Positions 1 to 7,972 of a stretch of 36,603 nt of DNA are shown one piece after another. Origin of the DNA: an uncultured Pelagibacteraceae bacterium (GTDB taxonomy: Bacteria; Pseudomonadota; Alphaproteobacteria; Pelagibacterales; Pelagibacteraceae); the NCBI GenBank assembly GCA_902579215.1, contig CACHGH010000011.1:1-36603 (forward strand), read 5' to 3'. Each line of letters starts with the position of its first letter. The stretch's first letter is position 1. A model generated the notes under the pieces. It saw nothing but the letters and a program-made list of their open reading frames with translations, had not been told where the DNA came from and made no database searches. The translations under genes and the position numbers were made by a program.

Positions 1-306
1 GAGGCTAAATTAGCAAGAGAAGCAGAAATTAGATATGCATCAGTATCAATGGTAACCGATTATGATTGCTGGCACCCAGATCATGAAAATGTAGATGTCC
101 AACAAGTTATTAAAGTTCTTTTAGGAAATGCCGCTAAAGCAAAAAATATGATTAAAAACTTAATAGAAAACTTTGAAAAATATATTGACCCTAAAGATCC
201 AACAAATAATTGTTTAGACGTCGCAATTATTACCGCTCCAGAAAAAAGAACAAAAAAAACAATTGAAAAATTAAAAACAGTAGCAGGAAGGGTATTAAAT
301 AAATGA
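1..306 (+). CDS. mtnP: S-methyl-5'-thioadenosine phosphorylase, C-terminal part (cut by window edge)
   Basis: Phosphorolysis of 5'-methylthioadenosine (MTA) to adenine and 5-methylthioribose-1-phosphate, in the cytoplasm. Only the last 101 codons are present; reading frame 1 is open from the first base. The segment SMVTDYDCWHPDHENV is the characteristic C-terminal substrate-pocket region of the MTA phosphorylase branch of the purine nucleoside phosphorylase superfamily; the Asp residues in TDYD are those that select the adenine base. The stop codon overlaps the mtnA start by 4 bases (ATGA), which implies translational coupling. The neighbour speDE makes MTA as a by-product, fitting this role. 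The start and N-terminal half lie outside the window. Confidence 0.93.
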   Translation, partial: EAKLAREAEIRYASVSMVTDYDCWHPDHENVDVQQVIKVLLGNAAKAKNMIKNLIENFEKYIDPKDPTNNCLDVAIITAPEKRTKKTIEKLKTVAGRVLNK

Positions 307-1373
307 AAATACAAGGAAAAGAATATCGTACAATATGGTTTGAAAATAATGTTGTAAAAATTATTGATCAAACAAAACTTCCACATAAATTCATAATAAA
401 AGACCTTAAAACAGTTAAGGATGCAATAAATGCAATTAAAGTAATGGAAGTAAGAGGTGCTCCACTAATAGGAGCAACCGCAGCCTACGGATTAGTCTTA
501 GCTATTTTAGAAAATAATGATCAGTCATTTTTAAAAAAATCAGCAGAAGACTTAATTAGTTCAAGACCTACAGCTATAAACCTTAAATGGGCAGTTGAAA
601 GAATGATAAACAAGTTATTGGGTGTTAACAGTGATAAAATCTTAGAAATAGCTCTAAATGAAGCAAAAGAAATTTGTGAAGAGGATATTAAATTTTGTGA
701 AAATATAGGATTAAATGGTCTTAAAATCATTGAATCAATTTATAATAAAAAAAAAGATACAGTAAATATTTTAACCCATTGCAATGCTGGTTGGCTTGCA
801 ACAATTAATTGGGGAACTGCAACTTCTCCAATTTATCACGCGCATAAAAAGGGTATACCAGTTCATGTTTGGGCTGATGAGACAAGACCAAGAAATCAAG
901 GAGCTAATTTAACTTCTTATGAATTAAATGAGGAAAAAATTCCAAATACGATTATTGCAGATAATACTGGAGGTATTTTAATGCAAAGAGGACAGGTTGA
1001 CATGTGTATTGTTGGAACAGATAGAACATTAGCTAATGGTGACGTTTGTAATAAAATTGGAACTTATCTAAAGGCATTAGCAGCAAAAGATAATAATGTA
1101 CCTTTTTATGTTGCATTACCAAGCTCAACAATTGATTGGGATATAAAAAATTATAAAGATATACCAATAGAAGAGAGAAATTCAGAAGAACTATCACACA
1201 TAGAAGGTCTAGATGAAAATGGCAATGTAAGAAAAGTTCAAATTTACCCAAAGAAAAGTAAATCAATGAATTTAGCCTTTGATGTGACTCCTGCAAAATA
1301 TGTTACAGGACTAATTACTGAAAAAGGTTTATGTGAAGCATCAGAAAAAGGATTAAAGGATTTGTTTAGATGA
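303..1373 (+). CDS. mtnA: S-methyl-5-thioribose-1-phosphate isomerase
   Basis: Converts 5-methylthioribose-1-phosphate to 5-methylthioribulose-1-phosphate. The protein has 356 residues, a normal length for MtnA, an eIF2B-alpha-fold enzyme. The family's catalytic residues are visible: Cys160 in THCNAGWLAT and Asp240 in VGTDRTLANGDV, at the same numbering as Bacillus subtilis MtnA; MEVRGAPLIG (about 48-57) and the NKIGTY segment (250-255) are also typical. The start ATG lies inside the mtnP stop (ATGA overlap) and the stop overlaps the next gene's ATG in the same way, so mtnP, mtnA and the aldolase are almost surely one transcript. Identification is secure. Confidence 0.97.
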   Translation: MKIQGKEYRTIWFENNVVKIIDQTKLPHKFIIKDLKTVKDAINAIKVMEVRGAPLIGATAAYGLVLAILENNDQSFLKKSAEDLISSRPTAINLKWAVERMINKLLGVNSDKILEIALNEAKEICEEDIKFCENIGLNGLKIIESIYNKKKDTVNILTHCNAGWLATINWGTATSPIYHAHKKGIPVHVWADETRPRNQGANLTSYELNEEKIPNTIIADNTGGILMQRGQVDMCIVGTDRTLANGDVCNKIGTYLKALAAKDNNVPFYVALPSSTIDWDIKNYKDIPIEERNSEELSHIEGLDENGNVRKVQIYPKKSKSMNLAFDVTPAKYVTGLITEKGLCEASEKGLKDLFR

Positions 1374-2035
1374 AAAATTTAAAAGAAAGAGAGGACATAA
1401 TTAAATTTGCACTTATGCTAAATAGTACAAATTTGTCTCCTCTTCGATCAGGAAATCTTTCTATAAGAGTTGTAGAAAATGATGTTGAGGGTTTTCTTCT
1501 AACACCTTCAGGGATTAAGTACGAAACACTAAAACCAGAGGATATAGTTTTTCTCGCTTTAAGTGAAGAATATGATAATCTAAAAATGTTTAATTCTGGA
1601 TTAAATCCTTCCTCAGAATGGCGCTTTCATCAAGATATTTATAAAAATAAAAGAGAAGCCAAAGCAATTGTTCACGCTCATTCTCCACACGCAACAGCTG
1701 TCTCAACCCACGGTGAGTCAATTCCGGCATTCCATTATATGGTAGCATTAGCAGGCGGCAGCGACATTAAATGTGCTGAATATGCTACTTTTGGAACATC
1801 TGAATTGTCAGCAAATATAATTAAAGCATTAGAAAAAAGAAAAGGTTGTTTAATGTCCAATCATGGACAACTTACGATTGGTACAACTTTAAAACAGGCT
1901 TTTGAACTTGCACAAGAAGTAGAAAATATTTGTCATCAATACGTAATTGCTTTAAAATTGGGTAAACCTAAGATTCTCTCGACTACTGAGATGAGTAAAA
2001 TTTTAGATAAGATAATACATTATAAGAAAAGTTAA
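1370..2035 (+). CDS. Class II aldolase, FucA-like; candidate 5-methylthioribulose-1-phosphate aldolase
   Basis: A 221-residue zinc aldolase of the class II aldolase/adducin family, very close in pattern to L-fuculose-1-phosphate aldolase. Visible are GNLSIR (28-33), TPSG (45-48), the catalytic Glu in PSSEWRFH (Glu83), zinc ligands His102 and His104 in VHAHSPH, and His165 in SNHGQ; each is offset by ten from E. coli FucA Glu73/His92/His94/His155. No fucose genes are nearby. It overlaps mtnA by 4 bases, and Rhodospirillum rubrum has the same order mtnP-mtnA-ald2, where the FucA-like aldolase cleaves methylthioribulose-1-phosphate to DHAP and 2-methylthioacetaldehyde (the DHAP shunt). The substrate here is therefore inferred from context. 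MtnB, a dehydratase of the same superfamily, is the main alternative, but the FucA-type PSSEW motif argues for aldolase. Confidence 0.85.
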   Translation: MKNLKEREDIIKFALMLNSTNLSPLRSGNLSIRVVENDVEGFLLTPSGIKYETLKPEDIVFLALSEEYDNLKMFNSGLNPSSEWRFHQDIYKNKREAKAIVHAHSPHATAVSTHGESIPAFHYMVALAGGSDIKCAEYATFGTSELSANIIKALEKRKGCLMSNHGQLTIGTTLKQAFELAQEVENICHQYVIALKLGKPKILSTTEMSKILDKIIHYKKS

Positions 2036-2059
2036 ATTTTTATAATTTATAGGGGGAGC

Positions 2060-3106
2060 ATGAAAAAAGTTGGGGAGCACGTTACTTTAGATATTATTGG
2101 TACGGAAAAAGAATATGAACCGAAATTCTTTGAAAAACTAGTCTATAAGATTGCGAAAAAAGCAAAAGTAACAGTTTTAGAAATTTCAAAATATAAATTT
2201 GAGCCTCAGGGCTTCACGCTAGTGGCTTTATTAGCAGAAAGTCATATTAGTTTTCATACATTTCCAGAAAAAGGCATTATAAGTTTTGATTTTTTCACAT
2301 GTGGCACAGTAAGTCCAAATATTGCTCTAGATGTTTTAAAAAAAGAAATAAAACATAAAAGAATAGTAAAAAAGGAATTCAATAGAGATACAATAAGCTA
2401 CTACGATGACATTTATAGCTCTAAAGGATTAAAAAAGTTTTATATGGTTAGAAATATTTTAGAGGACTTTACTTCAAAAGTTGGCCAACATATTGAAATT
2501 TTAGAGTTAGAACAATTTGGCAAATCTTTATTTATTGATAATGAATTACAAGTAGCAGAAAAAGATGAACATTTATATAGCTCAACATTTGTAAACTCTG
2601 GAATAAAATTAAATCCAGCAAAAGAAAAATCAGCTATAATTGGTGGTGGAGATGGTGGTGTAGCAAGGGAGTGTATTTCACAAGGATTTAATATTATAGA
2701 TTGGTATGAGCTTGACCCAGAGGTAGTTAAAGTATGCGAAAAACACCTATCTAAGATAGGAGAAAAGGCAACTTCTAAAAATTCAGTCAAATGTTTTTGG
2801 GGGGATGCATTCGAAAGTATTAAAAAAGTTGAAGATAACAAATACGATAAAATTTTTGTAGACCTAAATGATGACCAATATTGCATTGATCTTGCGGCAA
2901 AAAATATAAATTCATTGAAAAGAATTCTCAAACCAAATGGTACAATTACTGCCCAGGTTGGAAGCCAAGACAAAAAACCAAAACAAGTAGAGAATTGGCT
3001 TAATTTGTTTAAAAAAGGGTTTGGAAATACATCTTTAGATAGAATTTATATACCAAGTTTTGACTGCTCTTGGAATTTTGCATCTTCTATTAATCAATCA
3101 AGCTAA
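2060..3106 (+). CDS. speDE: Fused S-adenosylmethionine decarboxylase (SpeD) / spermidine synthase-like aminopropyltransferase (SpeE)
   Basis: A 348-residue two-domain protein. Residues 1 to about 110 form a bacterial SpeD: ESH at 60-62 carries the self-cleavage serine (Ser61) that becomes the pyruvoyl cofactor, with His66 and Cys81 (FFTCG) conserved. Residues about 128-345 form a SpeE-type aminopropyltransferase: DEHLY (169-173), the nucleotide-binding glycine loop GGGDGGVARE (195-204), the acidic ELDP (217-220), GDA (248-250) and VDLND with Asp268. It would decarboxylate AdoMet and transfer the aminopropyl group to a diamine, releasing MTA for the genes upstream. The usual catalytic VDSTDP motif is VDLNDD here, so the amine acceptor may not be plain putrescine. 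A purine-rich AGGGGGAG lies unusually close to the ATG, 24 bases after the aldolase stop. Confidence 0.9.
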   Translation: MKKVGEHVTLDIIGTEKEYEPKFFEKLVYKIAKKAKVTVLEISKYKFEPQGFTLVALLAESHISFHTFPEKGIISFDFFTCGTVSPNIALDVLKKEIKHKRIVKKEFNRDTISYYDDIYSSKGLKKFYMVRNILEDFTSKVGQHIEILELEQFGKSLFIDNELQVAEKDEHLYSSTFVNSGIKLNPAKEKSAIIGGGDGGVARECISQGFNIIDWYELDPEVVKVCEKHLSKIGEKATSKNSVKCFWGDAFESIKKVEDNKYDKIFVDLNDDQYCIDLAAKNINSLKRILKPNGTITAQVGSQDKKPKQVENWLNLFKKGFGNTSLDRIYIPSFDCSWNFASSINQSS

Positions 3107-3167
3107 AATTATCTTTTTAATTTAGTAAAATTGTGAAATAATTATCTCTTATTTTTTGGAGGTTAAA

Positions 3168-4019
3168 ATGAATATAATTAAAAGATTCAGTTTAGGTTTA
3201 TTGATAACTTTATTTTTATCAATATCTGCTAATGCTGACAAAATAAGAATAGGAACAGAAGGCGCATACCCACCATGGAATTCAAAAGATTCTTCAGGGA
3301 AACTAATTGGATTTGAGGTAGAACTAGCTTGGTCGCTATGTAGATACATTGGAAAACAATGTGAAATAGTAGAGCAAGATTGGGACGGAATGATTCCAGC
3401 TTTGTTAAGTAGAAAATTTGATGCGATAATGGCAGGAATGTCTATTACCGCTGAAAGACAAAAAGTTATTACTTTCTCTCAAGGTTATGCAGATGAAGTT
3501 GCATCACTTGCCGTGATGAAAGGTTCTAGTTTAGAAGGTTTAGATACACCAGAAGGTATTAATTTATCTTTAGGTGGATCAGATGTTAAAAAGGCTCTTA
3601 AGACTTTAACAGGAGCTCTTGCAGGAAAAACAGTTTGTGTTCAAACAGCTACCATTCATCAAAACTTTTTAGATTCTGGTGATGTTGGTAAAGTAAATGT
3701 AAGGACTTATAAAACTCAAGATGAAGTTAACCTAGATTTAGCTTCTGGAAGATGTGATGCTGCACTTGCAGCTGCAGTAGCATTTACTGATTACGCAGAG
3801 AAATCAGGCAAAGCTGTTGTTTTAACTGGGCCAACTTTTTCTGGTGGAGCATTCGGTAATGGTGTTGGAGTTGGTGTTAGACAAGGCGGAGATGACGCTA
3901 TTGGTCAAAGAGATGCAGAACTATTAAGAGCTTTTAATAAAGCCATCGATCAAGCAAGAAAAGATGGAGTTATTAGCAGACTAGCTATTAAATGGTTTGG
4001 TTTCGACGCTTCTATGTAG
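3168..4019 (+). CDS. Amino-acid ABC transporter substrate-binding protein (HisJ/ArgT type)
   Basis: Periplasmic solute-binding protein of 283 residues in the family that binds lysine, arginine, ornithine, histidine and opines. A signal peptide (about residues 1-23, ending ISANA) precedes the mature start DKIRIGTEGAYPPWN, typical of the family; a Cys pair (LCRYIGKQC) fits the disulfide of LAO/His binders, and DWDGMIPALLSRKFDAIMAGM is the usual second motif. The start is the ATG at 3168, because a perfect GGAGG lies 5 bases before it at 3158-3162; an in-frame TTG at 3156 overlaps this ribosome site and is unlikely. It is followed by a hairpin and two permeases. A cationic amino acid is the best guess for the ligand; it is not proven by sequence. 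Confidence 0.93.
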   Translation: MNIIKRFSLGLLITLFLSISANADKIRIGTEGAYPPWNSKDSSGKLIGFEVELAWSLCRYIGKQCEIVEQDWDGMIPALLSRKFDAIMAGMSITAERQKVITFSQGYADEVASLAVMKGSSLEGLDTPEGINLSLGGSDVKKALKTLTGALAGKTVCVQTATIHQNFLDSGDVGKVNVRTYKTQDEVNLDLASGRCDAALAAAVAFTDYAEKSGKAVVLTGPTFSGGAFGNGVGVGVRQGGDDAIGQRDAELLRAFNKAIDQARKDGVISRLAIKWFGFDASM

Positions 4020-4034
4020 ATTATTTTTTGAAAT

Positions 4035-4064
4035 GGCGGTTATAACATTATAACCGCCTTTTCT
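4035..4064 (+). terminator. GC-rich hairpin with T-run between binding protein and permease genes
   Basis: Perfect 10-base-pair stem: GGCGGTTATA (4035-4044) pairs with TATAACCGCC (4049-4058) around an ACAT loop and is followed by TTTTCTGT. It begins 16 bases after the binding-protein stop and ends 8 bases before the permease ATG. This has the shape of an intrinsic terminator or RNA 3'-end stabiliser. In this position it likely gives partial termination or protects the upstream mRNA, so that much more binding protein than permease is made. Confidence 0.8.
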
Positions 4065-4066
4065 GT

Positions 4067-4759
4067 ATGGAACTTCTTTATTTTGGTGATAAAGGTTGGG
4101 GTGACGAGTTATTCGTTGCCACTTTAATGACAATAGCTGTTTCTGTAACTGCTATGTTAATTGGTTTCTTATTCGCATTAATATTTACACCTTTAAAACT
4201 TTCTAAATTCAAAACTTTAAATTTAATAGGAAATTTTTACACTACTGTCATTCGCGGTGTACCCGAGCTATTAGTAATATACTTATTTTTTTTTGGTGGT
4301 AGCGGCGCAATAATGTATGTTGCTTCAATTTTTGGCTACAATGATTACATCGAAATAAATGCTTTTTTAACAGGCTCTTTTTCAATAGGTATAATTTCAG
4401 GTGCATACTCGACTGAAGTTTTCAGGGGAGCAATACAATCAATAGACAAAGGTCAATTTGAAGCCTCAAAAGTTTTAGGTTTAAAAAAACCTGCTCACTT
4501 TTTTAAAGTTATTATGCCTCAAATGTTAAGATTATCTATTCCAAATTTAAGCAATGTTTGGCAGATTACATTAAAGGATACTTCTTTAATATCAGTTACT
4601 GGTTTAGTTGAGATTATGAGGCAATCGTATATTGCCGCCGGTTCAACAAGAGATCCACTTTTTTTCTATTCTTTTGCTGCAGTATTATATTTGTTACTCA
4701 CATTTTTAAGTATGAAACTAATCAATAGATTAGAAATTAAATATAACAAAGGTTTTTAA
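4067..4759 (+). CDS. Amino-acid ABC transporter permease (HisQ/HisM family), first subunit
   Basis: Inner-membrane subunit of 230 residues with about five hydrophobic helices. The cytoplasmic EAA loop that docks to the ATPase is visible as FEASKVLGLKKPAHFFKVIMPQ-like sequence near residues 131-152. RGVPELLVIYLFFFGG near 65-80 is typical of HisQ/HisM permeases of polar amino-acid importers. The ATG lies 8 bases after the hairpin, with no good Shine-Dalgarno sequence, so expression probably depends on read-through. The stop overlaps the next permease start by one base (TAATG). Together the two permeases would form the heterodimeric channel for the upstream binding protein. Confidence 0.93.
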   Translation: MELLYFGDKGWGDELFVATLMTIAVSVTAMLIGFLFALIFTPLKLSKFKTLNLIGNFYTTVIRGVPELLVIYLFFFGGSGAIMYVASIFGYNDYIEINAFLTGSFSIGIISGAYSTEVFRGAIQSIDKGQFEASKVLGLKKPAHFFKVIMPQMLRLSIPNLSNVWQITLKDTSLISVTGLVEIMRQSYIAAGSTRDPLFFYSFAAVLYLLLTFLSMKLINRLEIKYNKGF

Positions 4760-5430
4760 TGGACGTAGATTTAATAGTAACTAGTTTTCCAAAACTTCTT
4801 AGCGCCTCATTGGTGACACTAAAACTTTTGTCATCTTCATTGTTTATTGGATTATTTATAGGATTATTGTTTGCAATTTTAAGATTAAATAAAAATTTAA
4901 TTGTTAGTAAATTTGCTTACGGATATTCATACGTTTTTAGAGGCACACCTTTATTAGTTCAAATATTTATTATTTATTATGGATTAGGACAAATAGAGTC
5001 TCTTAGAGAGTCTATTTTTTGGACAATTTTAAAAGAACCTTATTGGTGTGCAATAATTGCTTTTGCGTTAAACACAGGTGCTTACACTTCAGAAATTTTA
5101 AGATCTGCATTCCAAACAATAAAACCAGGTTTTATTGAAGCTGGAAAAAGCCTAGGTATAAAAAATAAAATTATATTTTACAAAATACAAATACCTATTG
5201 CCATTCGACAATCTTTGCCGGCTTATGGTAATGAAATAATTTTAATGATGAAAGGTACATCTTTAGCTAGTACTGTAACTTTAATGGATCTAACTGGTGT
5301 AGCAAAATATATTATATCTACTACGTTTAAACCCATTGAAGTATTTATTATAGCTGGAAGTATTTATTTGTTTATGACTTTTATCATTCACAATTTAATT
5401 AAGTATTTAGAAAAAAAGTATAGTTTTTAG
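4759..5430 (+). CDS. Amino-acid ABC transporter permease (HisQ/HisM family), second subunit
   Basis: Inner-membrane subunit of 223 residues. RGTPLLVQIFIIYYGLG (around residues 60-76), the helix with NTGAYTSEILR, and the EAA loop IEAGKSLGIKNKIIFYK mark the HisM/GlnP type. It begins within the stop of the first permease (TAATG), indicating coupled translation. The gene is followed after 7 bases by a converging gene, so the operon ends here and has no HisP/GlnQ-type ATPase gene. The ATPase must come from elsewhere in the genome, perhaps shared with another importer. Confidence 0.93.
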   Translation: MDVDLIVTSFPKLLSASLVTLKLLSSSLFIGLFIGLLFAILRLNKNLIVSKFAYGYSYVFRGTPLLVQIFIIYYGLGQIESLRESIFWTILKEPYWCAIIAFALNTGAYTSEILRSAFQTIKPGFIEAGKSLGIKNKIIFYKIQIPIAIRQSLPAYGNEIILMMKGTSLASTVTLMDLTGVAKYIISTTFKPIEVFIIAGSIYLFMTFIIHNLIKYLEKKYSF

Positions 5431-5437
5431 TGAATTT

Positions 5438-5827
5438 TTAATAGCTGGTGTATTCCTTAATTTCTTTGATTTTTGATCCTGTATGCTCATTTATTTCTAG
5501 TTTAATTTTAGCCCTTCTATCATTTAACAAATGAACATCTCTTGAAAGTTTTACAAAGTCTTCACCAAAATCTGATTTTTTTTCACACATTCTTTTTTTA
5601 TCTTCTATGACCCAAAGTTTAGCGTTGATTTCTTTTAAAGTTTTAAACAAATCATTTAATTTATCATCTATTTTAATATTTTTATTAAATTGCTCTTTTA
5701 AAATCTCATATTCGCTATTAATAAATTTAAGATTTTCTGGGTTTGATATCTTTTCTTTTTTAATTTCCAAAATGGAAATTTTATCTAAAAGCTCACCAAC
5801 TGATACTTCAACTAGAATTTTATTCAT
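5438..5827 (-). CDS. DUF6165 family protein
   Basis: A 129-residue soluble, helix-rich, highly charged protein without signal peptide or membrane segment. The N-terminus ILVEVSVGELLDKISILEIK and the C-terminal RDVHLLNDRRAKIKLEIN match the pattern I associate with DUF6165, a family without a known biochemical function. Heptad-like spacing of Leu/Ile suggests a helical hairpin or coiled coil. It is divergent from, and 32 bases away from, a family 9 glycosyltransferase gene; in my recollection DUF6165 genes are often near glycosyltransferases, so a role in surface polysaccharide or LPS synthesis is a reasonable inference. It converges on the permease gene with a 7-base gap. Confidence 0.75.
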   Translation of the reverse strand: MNKILVEVSVGELLDKISILEIKKEKISNPENLKFINSEYEILKEQFNKNIKIDDKLNDLFKTLKEINAKLWVIEDKKRMCEKKSDFGEDFVKLSRDVHLLNDRRAKIKLEINEHTGSKIKEIKEYTSY

Positions 5828-5859
5828 AAAGTCTTATAGTATGTTAAGTTGTTAAAAAT

Positions 5860-6798
5860 ATGTCTAACATTTTAATTATAAAACATGGCTCTTTAGGAGA
5901 TATAGCTCAAGCTAGTGGGGCAATTCAAGATATATCTGATAACCACAAAGAAGAAAAAATATATTTACTAACAACGTTACCATATTTCAATCTGTTCAAA
6001 ACAAACCCCAGCATTACTGATGTAATATTAGATAAGAGGCTTTCAAGATTTAATTTAATTTATCTATATTCTTTAATGAGAAAAATCAAAAAATTTAATT
6101 TCTCCAAAGTCTATGATCTTCAAAATTCTTCTCGAACAGCATTTTATAAAAAGATTTTATTTCCTAATAGTAAACTAGATATATGGTCTTCATCTGAAAC
6201 GACACTGCCAAAAGATAAAACAAAAAAAGAGTTTGATGAAAAACCCGTACTAGAAAGATTTGATCACCAATTGAAATTTTCAGGATTAAATACAAAATTT
6301 ACAATGAAACCTGACTTTTCTTGGAGTTGTTCAAATATAAGTGAAATCAAAACAAAATTTAATTTAGATAAGTATATTATTTTATTTCCTTTTTGTTCTC
6401 CTCATCTTGAGTCAAAGAAATGGCCTTACTATAATAATTTAATTAAAATTATTCAGGAAAAATATAAAAATAAATATAAGATTGTAGTAGCACCAGGGCC
6501 AAATGAAATAAATGAAGCTAAAGAATTAGAAGCATTATGTATTTTAAATAACGAGGAAGCTTTGGATATTTCACAATTATCTTCACTAATAAAAGATAGT
6601 TCTTTTGTTATAGCTAATGATACTGGTCCTGCTCATATGTCAGCACACTTAAATGTCAGAGGCCTTACTCTATTTGGGTCGCATACAACAGCACATAAAG
6701 TAAGTATTGAAACAGAAAATTTTAAACCTATTCAAGTATCTGATTTGAAAAAACTTTCTCCCGAAAAAGTCTTTGAAAGGCTGTCTGTTTATCTTTAA
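5860..6798 (+). CDS. Glycosyltransferase family 9 (heptosyltransferase-like)
   Basis: A 312-residue GT-B enzyme related to the lipopolysaccharide heptosyltransferases WaaC/WaaF. The N-terminal ILIIKHGSLGDIAQASGAI (residues 4-22, with Asp14) is the family's acceptor-side motif, and VIANDTGPAHMSAHL (about 251-265) is the nucleotide-sugar binding motif of the C-terminal domain. It would transfer a sugar (heptose or similar) from a nucleotide donor to an outer-membrane glycolipid or glycan at the cytoplasmic face. Length is slightly short for WaaF but within the family's range. The acceptor cannot be told from sequence. It converges with suyB with a 6-base gap. Confidence 0.88.
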   Translation: MSNILIIKHGSLGDIAQASGAIQDISDNHKEEKIYLLTTLPYFNLFKTNPSITDVILDKRLSRFNLIYLYSLMRKIKKFNFSKVYDLQNSSRTAFYKKILFPNSKLDIWSSSETTLPKDKTKKEFDEKPVLERFDHQLKFSGLNTKFTMKPDFSWSCSNISEIKTKFNLDKYIILFPFCSPHLESKKWPYYNNLIKIIQEKYKNKYKIVVAPGPNEINEAKELEALCILNNEEALDISQLSSLIKDSSFVIANDTGPAHMSAHLNVRGLTLFGSHTTAHKVSIETENFKPIQVSDLKKLSPEKVFERLSVYL

Positions 6799-6804
6799 AA
6801 ATAA

Positions 6805-7971
6805 TTAAGCGCTTCTATAAAGTTTAGTCATTACAAATTCTTTATGACCTAAGGCTTCAGCGCAAGTTAGTCTACCATTTGCAACTCTTATAGTTGCTTT
6901 AATCAATTCGTCTCCTGCTTGATCTAAATTCATTTCACGTGATAAAATTTTAGAAACATCAACATCAACATGTTCACTCATAGTTCTTGCTGTTAAAGGG
7001 TTAGCGGTTAATTTAATTACAGGTTCAATTGGATTTCCAATTATGTTTCCTTGTCCGGTTGGAAATAAATGTATGTTAAAACCACCTGCTGCTTGTAATG
7101 TAACACACTCAGCAGCTGCAGATGAAGTATCCATAAAATACAAACCCTTTCCTTTAGTTGGTTCTTCTGCTGGTTCTAAAACATCAATAAATTTACATGA
7201 GCCAATTTTTTGGAAATTTCCAAAGGCTTTTTCCTCAATTGTTGTTAAACCGCCAGCAATATTTCCTGCAGTTGGTTGACTCTCTGAAAGGTCATCCGTT
7301 GCTTCTTTTAATATAAAATCATTATAATCATTCCAAGTTTTCATAAATTTTTCTTGGGCTTCTTTAGTTTTCCCTCTTTTGGCACAAACATTTTCAGCAC
7401 CAGTTAATTCAGATGTTTCACCGAAACATAAATGAACTCCATATGGTTCTAGTTTATCCATTAAATTTCCAACTGTTGGATTCGATGCAAGACCTGATGT
7501 TGTATCAGACTCACCACATTTAACAGAAATCCAAAGATCACTTAGTGGACATTCTTCTCTTTGCTTTTCAGATGCCCACATAGAAAATTCTTGAGCTTTT
7601 TTTGAAACTTTAGCGATAGTGTTTATATCTCCAACTCCTTCTATGCTAAATCCTTCAACTGGTTTTCCAGTTTTAGCGATTGCATCAACAATTCTTTTTG
7701 TCCATTTAGGTTCAATCCCTATAACTATAACTGCAGCTACATTTGGATTTTTACCTGTACCAATCATAGTTCTAAAATGTAATTCAAGATCAGCACCAAA
7801 TTGAAGTCTTCCATAAGAGTGTGGTAGTGCAATTGTACCTTTGATGTTATTTGCAACTGCTTCAGCACAAGCATTTGAAATATCATCGACAGGTAAAATT
7901 ATTACATGGTTTCTTGTACCCGCTCTGCCATTTTCTCTTTTATAACCTAAAAAACTTTTTGGAATTTCCAT
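6805..7971 (-). CDS. suyB: (2R)-sulfolactate sulfo-lyase, large subunit (UxaA C-terminal family)
   Basis: With SuyA, this enzyme eliminates sulfite from (R)-sulfolactate to give pyruvate. The protein has 388 residues; the start [22 protein letters not shown] and the segments [23 protein letters not shown] and NPTVGNLMD are typical of the altronate/galactarate dehydratase C-terminal family and specifically of the SuyB branch, in which the small SAF subunit is a separate gene. The gene starts one base after the suyA stop (TAATATG on the minus strand), so the subunits are co-translated. The divergent neighbour xsc, another sulfite-releasing enzyme, supports sulfolactate over altronate as substrate. 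UxaA family members acting on sugar acids are the alternative. Confidence 0.88.
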   Translation of the reverse strand: MEIPKSFLGYKRENGRAGTRNHVIILPVDDISNACAEAVANNIKGTIALPHSYGRLQFGADLELHFRTMIGTGKNPNVAAVIVIGIEPKWTKRIVDAIAKTGKPVEGFSIEGVGDINTIAKVSKKAQEFSMWASEKQREECPLSDLWISVKCGESDTTSGLASNPTVGNLMDKLEPYGVHLCFGETSELTGAENVCAKRGKTKEAQEKFMKTWNDYNDFILKEATDDLSESQPTAGNIAGGLTTIEEKAFGNFQKIGSCKFIDVLEPAEEPTKGKGLYFMDTSSAAAECVTLQAAGGFNIHLFPTGQGNIIGNPIEPVIKLTANPLTARTMSEHVDVDVSKILSREMNLDQAGDELIKATIRVANGRLTCAEALGHKEFVMTKLYRSA

Positions 7972-7972
7972 A

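Noticed and set aside
1370-2035. MtnB (methylthioribulose-1-phosphate dehydratase) assignment for the class II aldolase-like gene
   Set aside because: The FucA-type PSSEWRFH and YATFGT motifs fit the aldolase branch better than the MtnB branch, and no mtnC/mtnD genes accompany it.
2440-2973. 177-codon open frame on the minus strand within speDE
   Set aside because: It lies fully antisense to a gene with clear catalytic motifs on the plus strand and has no protein-like family pattern.
3156-3167. TTG start four codons upstream for the amino-acid binding protein
   Set aside because: The TTG overlaps the perfect GGAGG ribosome site that serves the ATG at 3168.
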